The notes below the pieces were generated by a model. That model made no database searches and was not told the DNA's origin. It saw only the letters and a list, made by a program, of their open reading frames with translations. From assembly GCA_030626265.1 (NCBI GenBank), contig DAOUPF010000049.1:1-8018 (forward strand): a stretch of DNA of 8,018 nucleotides, in the 5' to 3' direction. The translations under genes and the position numbers were made by a program. Each line of letters opens with the position of its first letter. The first letter of the stretch is position 1. Origin of the DNA: Sulfurovum sp. (lineage in GTDB: Bacteria > Campylobacterota > Campylobacteria > Campylobacterales > Sulfurovaceae). This document shows, in pieces, positions 7,293 to 8,018 of this stretch.

Positions 7293-8018
7293 TGAAAATA
7301 TTTAAAAATGAAGTAATGGCAGAGTTTTTTGAGGATAGATTTGCAACAGTGGGTCTTGTGGTTTTTATCATTTTATTTATATTAGCACTATTTCCAGCTC
7401 TGTTTTCATATCAGGATCCATATGATTTGACGCAACTATTTTTGGAAAATAGCTTCCAAGCACCCAACTCTAACTTCATATTGGGAACTGATGAGCAAGG
7501 TAGGGATATATACTCTGCTATCATTTATGGACTGCAAGTTTCATTATACGTGGGACTTGTGAGTACGATACTATCTGTCATTATTGGATTTACTTTGGGA
7601 TTGATATCGGGATACTATGGTGGATGGATTGATACTATTATCATGAGAATAGCTGATATCCAGCTATCTTTTCCTGCTATACTGATAGCCTTGATTATCA
7701 TGTCACTCTGGGGATCTGGAGTTGGTAAGATAATCATAGCCATAACCATCGTAAACTGGGTCTATTATGCTAGGACAGCCAGAGGTGTTGTATTGTCTGA
7801 AAAAGAGAAAGATTACGCACAGTCAGCAAAAGCATTGGGAATGAGTGATTTTAGTATTATATTCAAAGAGATTATGCCAAATGTAACATCTCCTATTATT
7901 GTTATAGCTACTGTTAGAGTTGCTATTGCTATTATCCTAGAAGCTACACTGAGCTTTCTAGGACTTGGAGTCCCTATCACGGAGCCATCACTTGGTTCAC
8001 TGATATCCAATGGGTATC
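7292..8018 (+). CDS. DppC-type permease of the peptide ABC importer (3' end outside window)
   Basis: Partner of the DppB-type subunit; the two make the heterodimeric channel. The frame is open to the right edge and gives 242 residues of a protein usually about 280-300 long, so the last helix and the tail are missing. Diagnostic features are a short cytoplasmic N-terminus, a first helix at about 18-38, the C-subunit signature LGTDEQGRD (64-72), helices near 84-108, 125-140, 144-161 and 200-222, and an EAA loop around 174-196 (DYAQSAKALG, then EIMPN). The segment LEATLSFLGLG (216-226) is also characteristic of DppC/OppC proteins. The start at 7292 is chosen over 7289 because of the GAGGG spacing; either changes the product by a single Met. 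One or two ATPase genes (DppD/DppF type) would be expected downstream. Confidence 0.9.
   Translation, partial: MKIFKNEVMAEFFEDRFATVGLVVFIILFILALFPALFSYQDPYDLTQLFLENSFQAPNSNFILGTDEQGRDIYSAIIYGLQVSLYVGLVSTILSVIIGFTLGLISGYYGGWIDTIIMRIADIQLSFPAILIALIIMSLWGSGVGKIIIAITIVNWVYYARTARGVVLSEKEKDYAQSAKALGMSDFSIIFKEIMPNVTSPIIVIATVRVAIAIILEATLSFLGLGVPITEPSLGSLISNGY

Noticed and set aside
2..8018. Functional link between the sensor kinase and the importer operon
   Set aside because: The kinase is on the opposite side of a convergent junction, has no output domain shown to act on the operon promoter, and no cognate regulator is visible; adjacency alone is not enough.
1..8018. tRNA, rRNA, CRISPR arrays, insertion sequences, attachment sites or replication origin
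   Set aside because: Nearly all of the window is coding, and the four gaps or junctions (33, 153, 12 and 49 bp) contain no cloverleaf, regular repeats or terminal inverted repeats that I could see.

Overview
The window is AT-rich (about a third G+C by eye) and fully bacterial in layout: dense genes, short gaps, AAGGAG-type ribosome binding sites and TATAAT -10 boxes without clear -35 boxes. Together with a hybrid sensor kinase carrying periplasmic binding-protein domains, this points to a Campylobacterota (epsilonproteobacterial) genome of the Sulfurimonas/Arcobacter kind. That placement is inference from style, not from a marker gene.

Left part (2-2503, +): the 3' portion of a large membrane hybrid histidine kinase. 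Its reading frame is open to the left edge, so the gene starts outside the window. What is visible is the tail of one SBP_bac_3 domain, a complete second one, a transmembrane helix, HisKA, HATPase_c, a receiver domain and a C-terminal helical region that looks like an Hpt domain without its histidine. It converges on an aspartoacylase-type zinc amidohydrolase (2537-3433, -) with only 33 bp between the stops.

Middle and right part (3434-8018): a 153-bp AT-rich divergent promoter region separates the aspartoacylase from a rightward operon. The operon encodes an M20 metallo-hydrolase, a secreted SBP_bac_5 (dipeptide/oligopeptide-type) binding protein, a DppB-type permease and a DppC-type permease cut by the right edge. 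Spacing is tight (12 bp between M20 and binding protein, 1-base overlap between permeases). The exception is the 49-bp gap after the binding protein, which holds a perfect 11-bp stem-loop, probably there to set binding protein above permease levels.

Working model (inference): the ABC importer brings in a small peptide or N-acylated amino acid, and the two cytoplasmic zinc amidohydrolases cleave it to free amino acids. The ATPase subunits expected for such an importer are not in the window. No RNA genes, mobile elements, CRISPR arrays or replication origins were seen. Nothing here is a clearly new system. The points most worth a second look are the deacylase-plus-importer cassette, the apparent loss of the peptide N-terminus-binding Asp in the binding protein, and the intercistronic hairpin.
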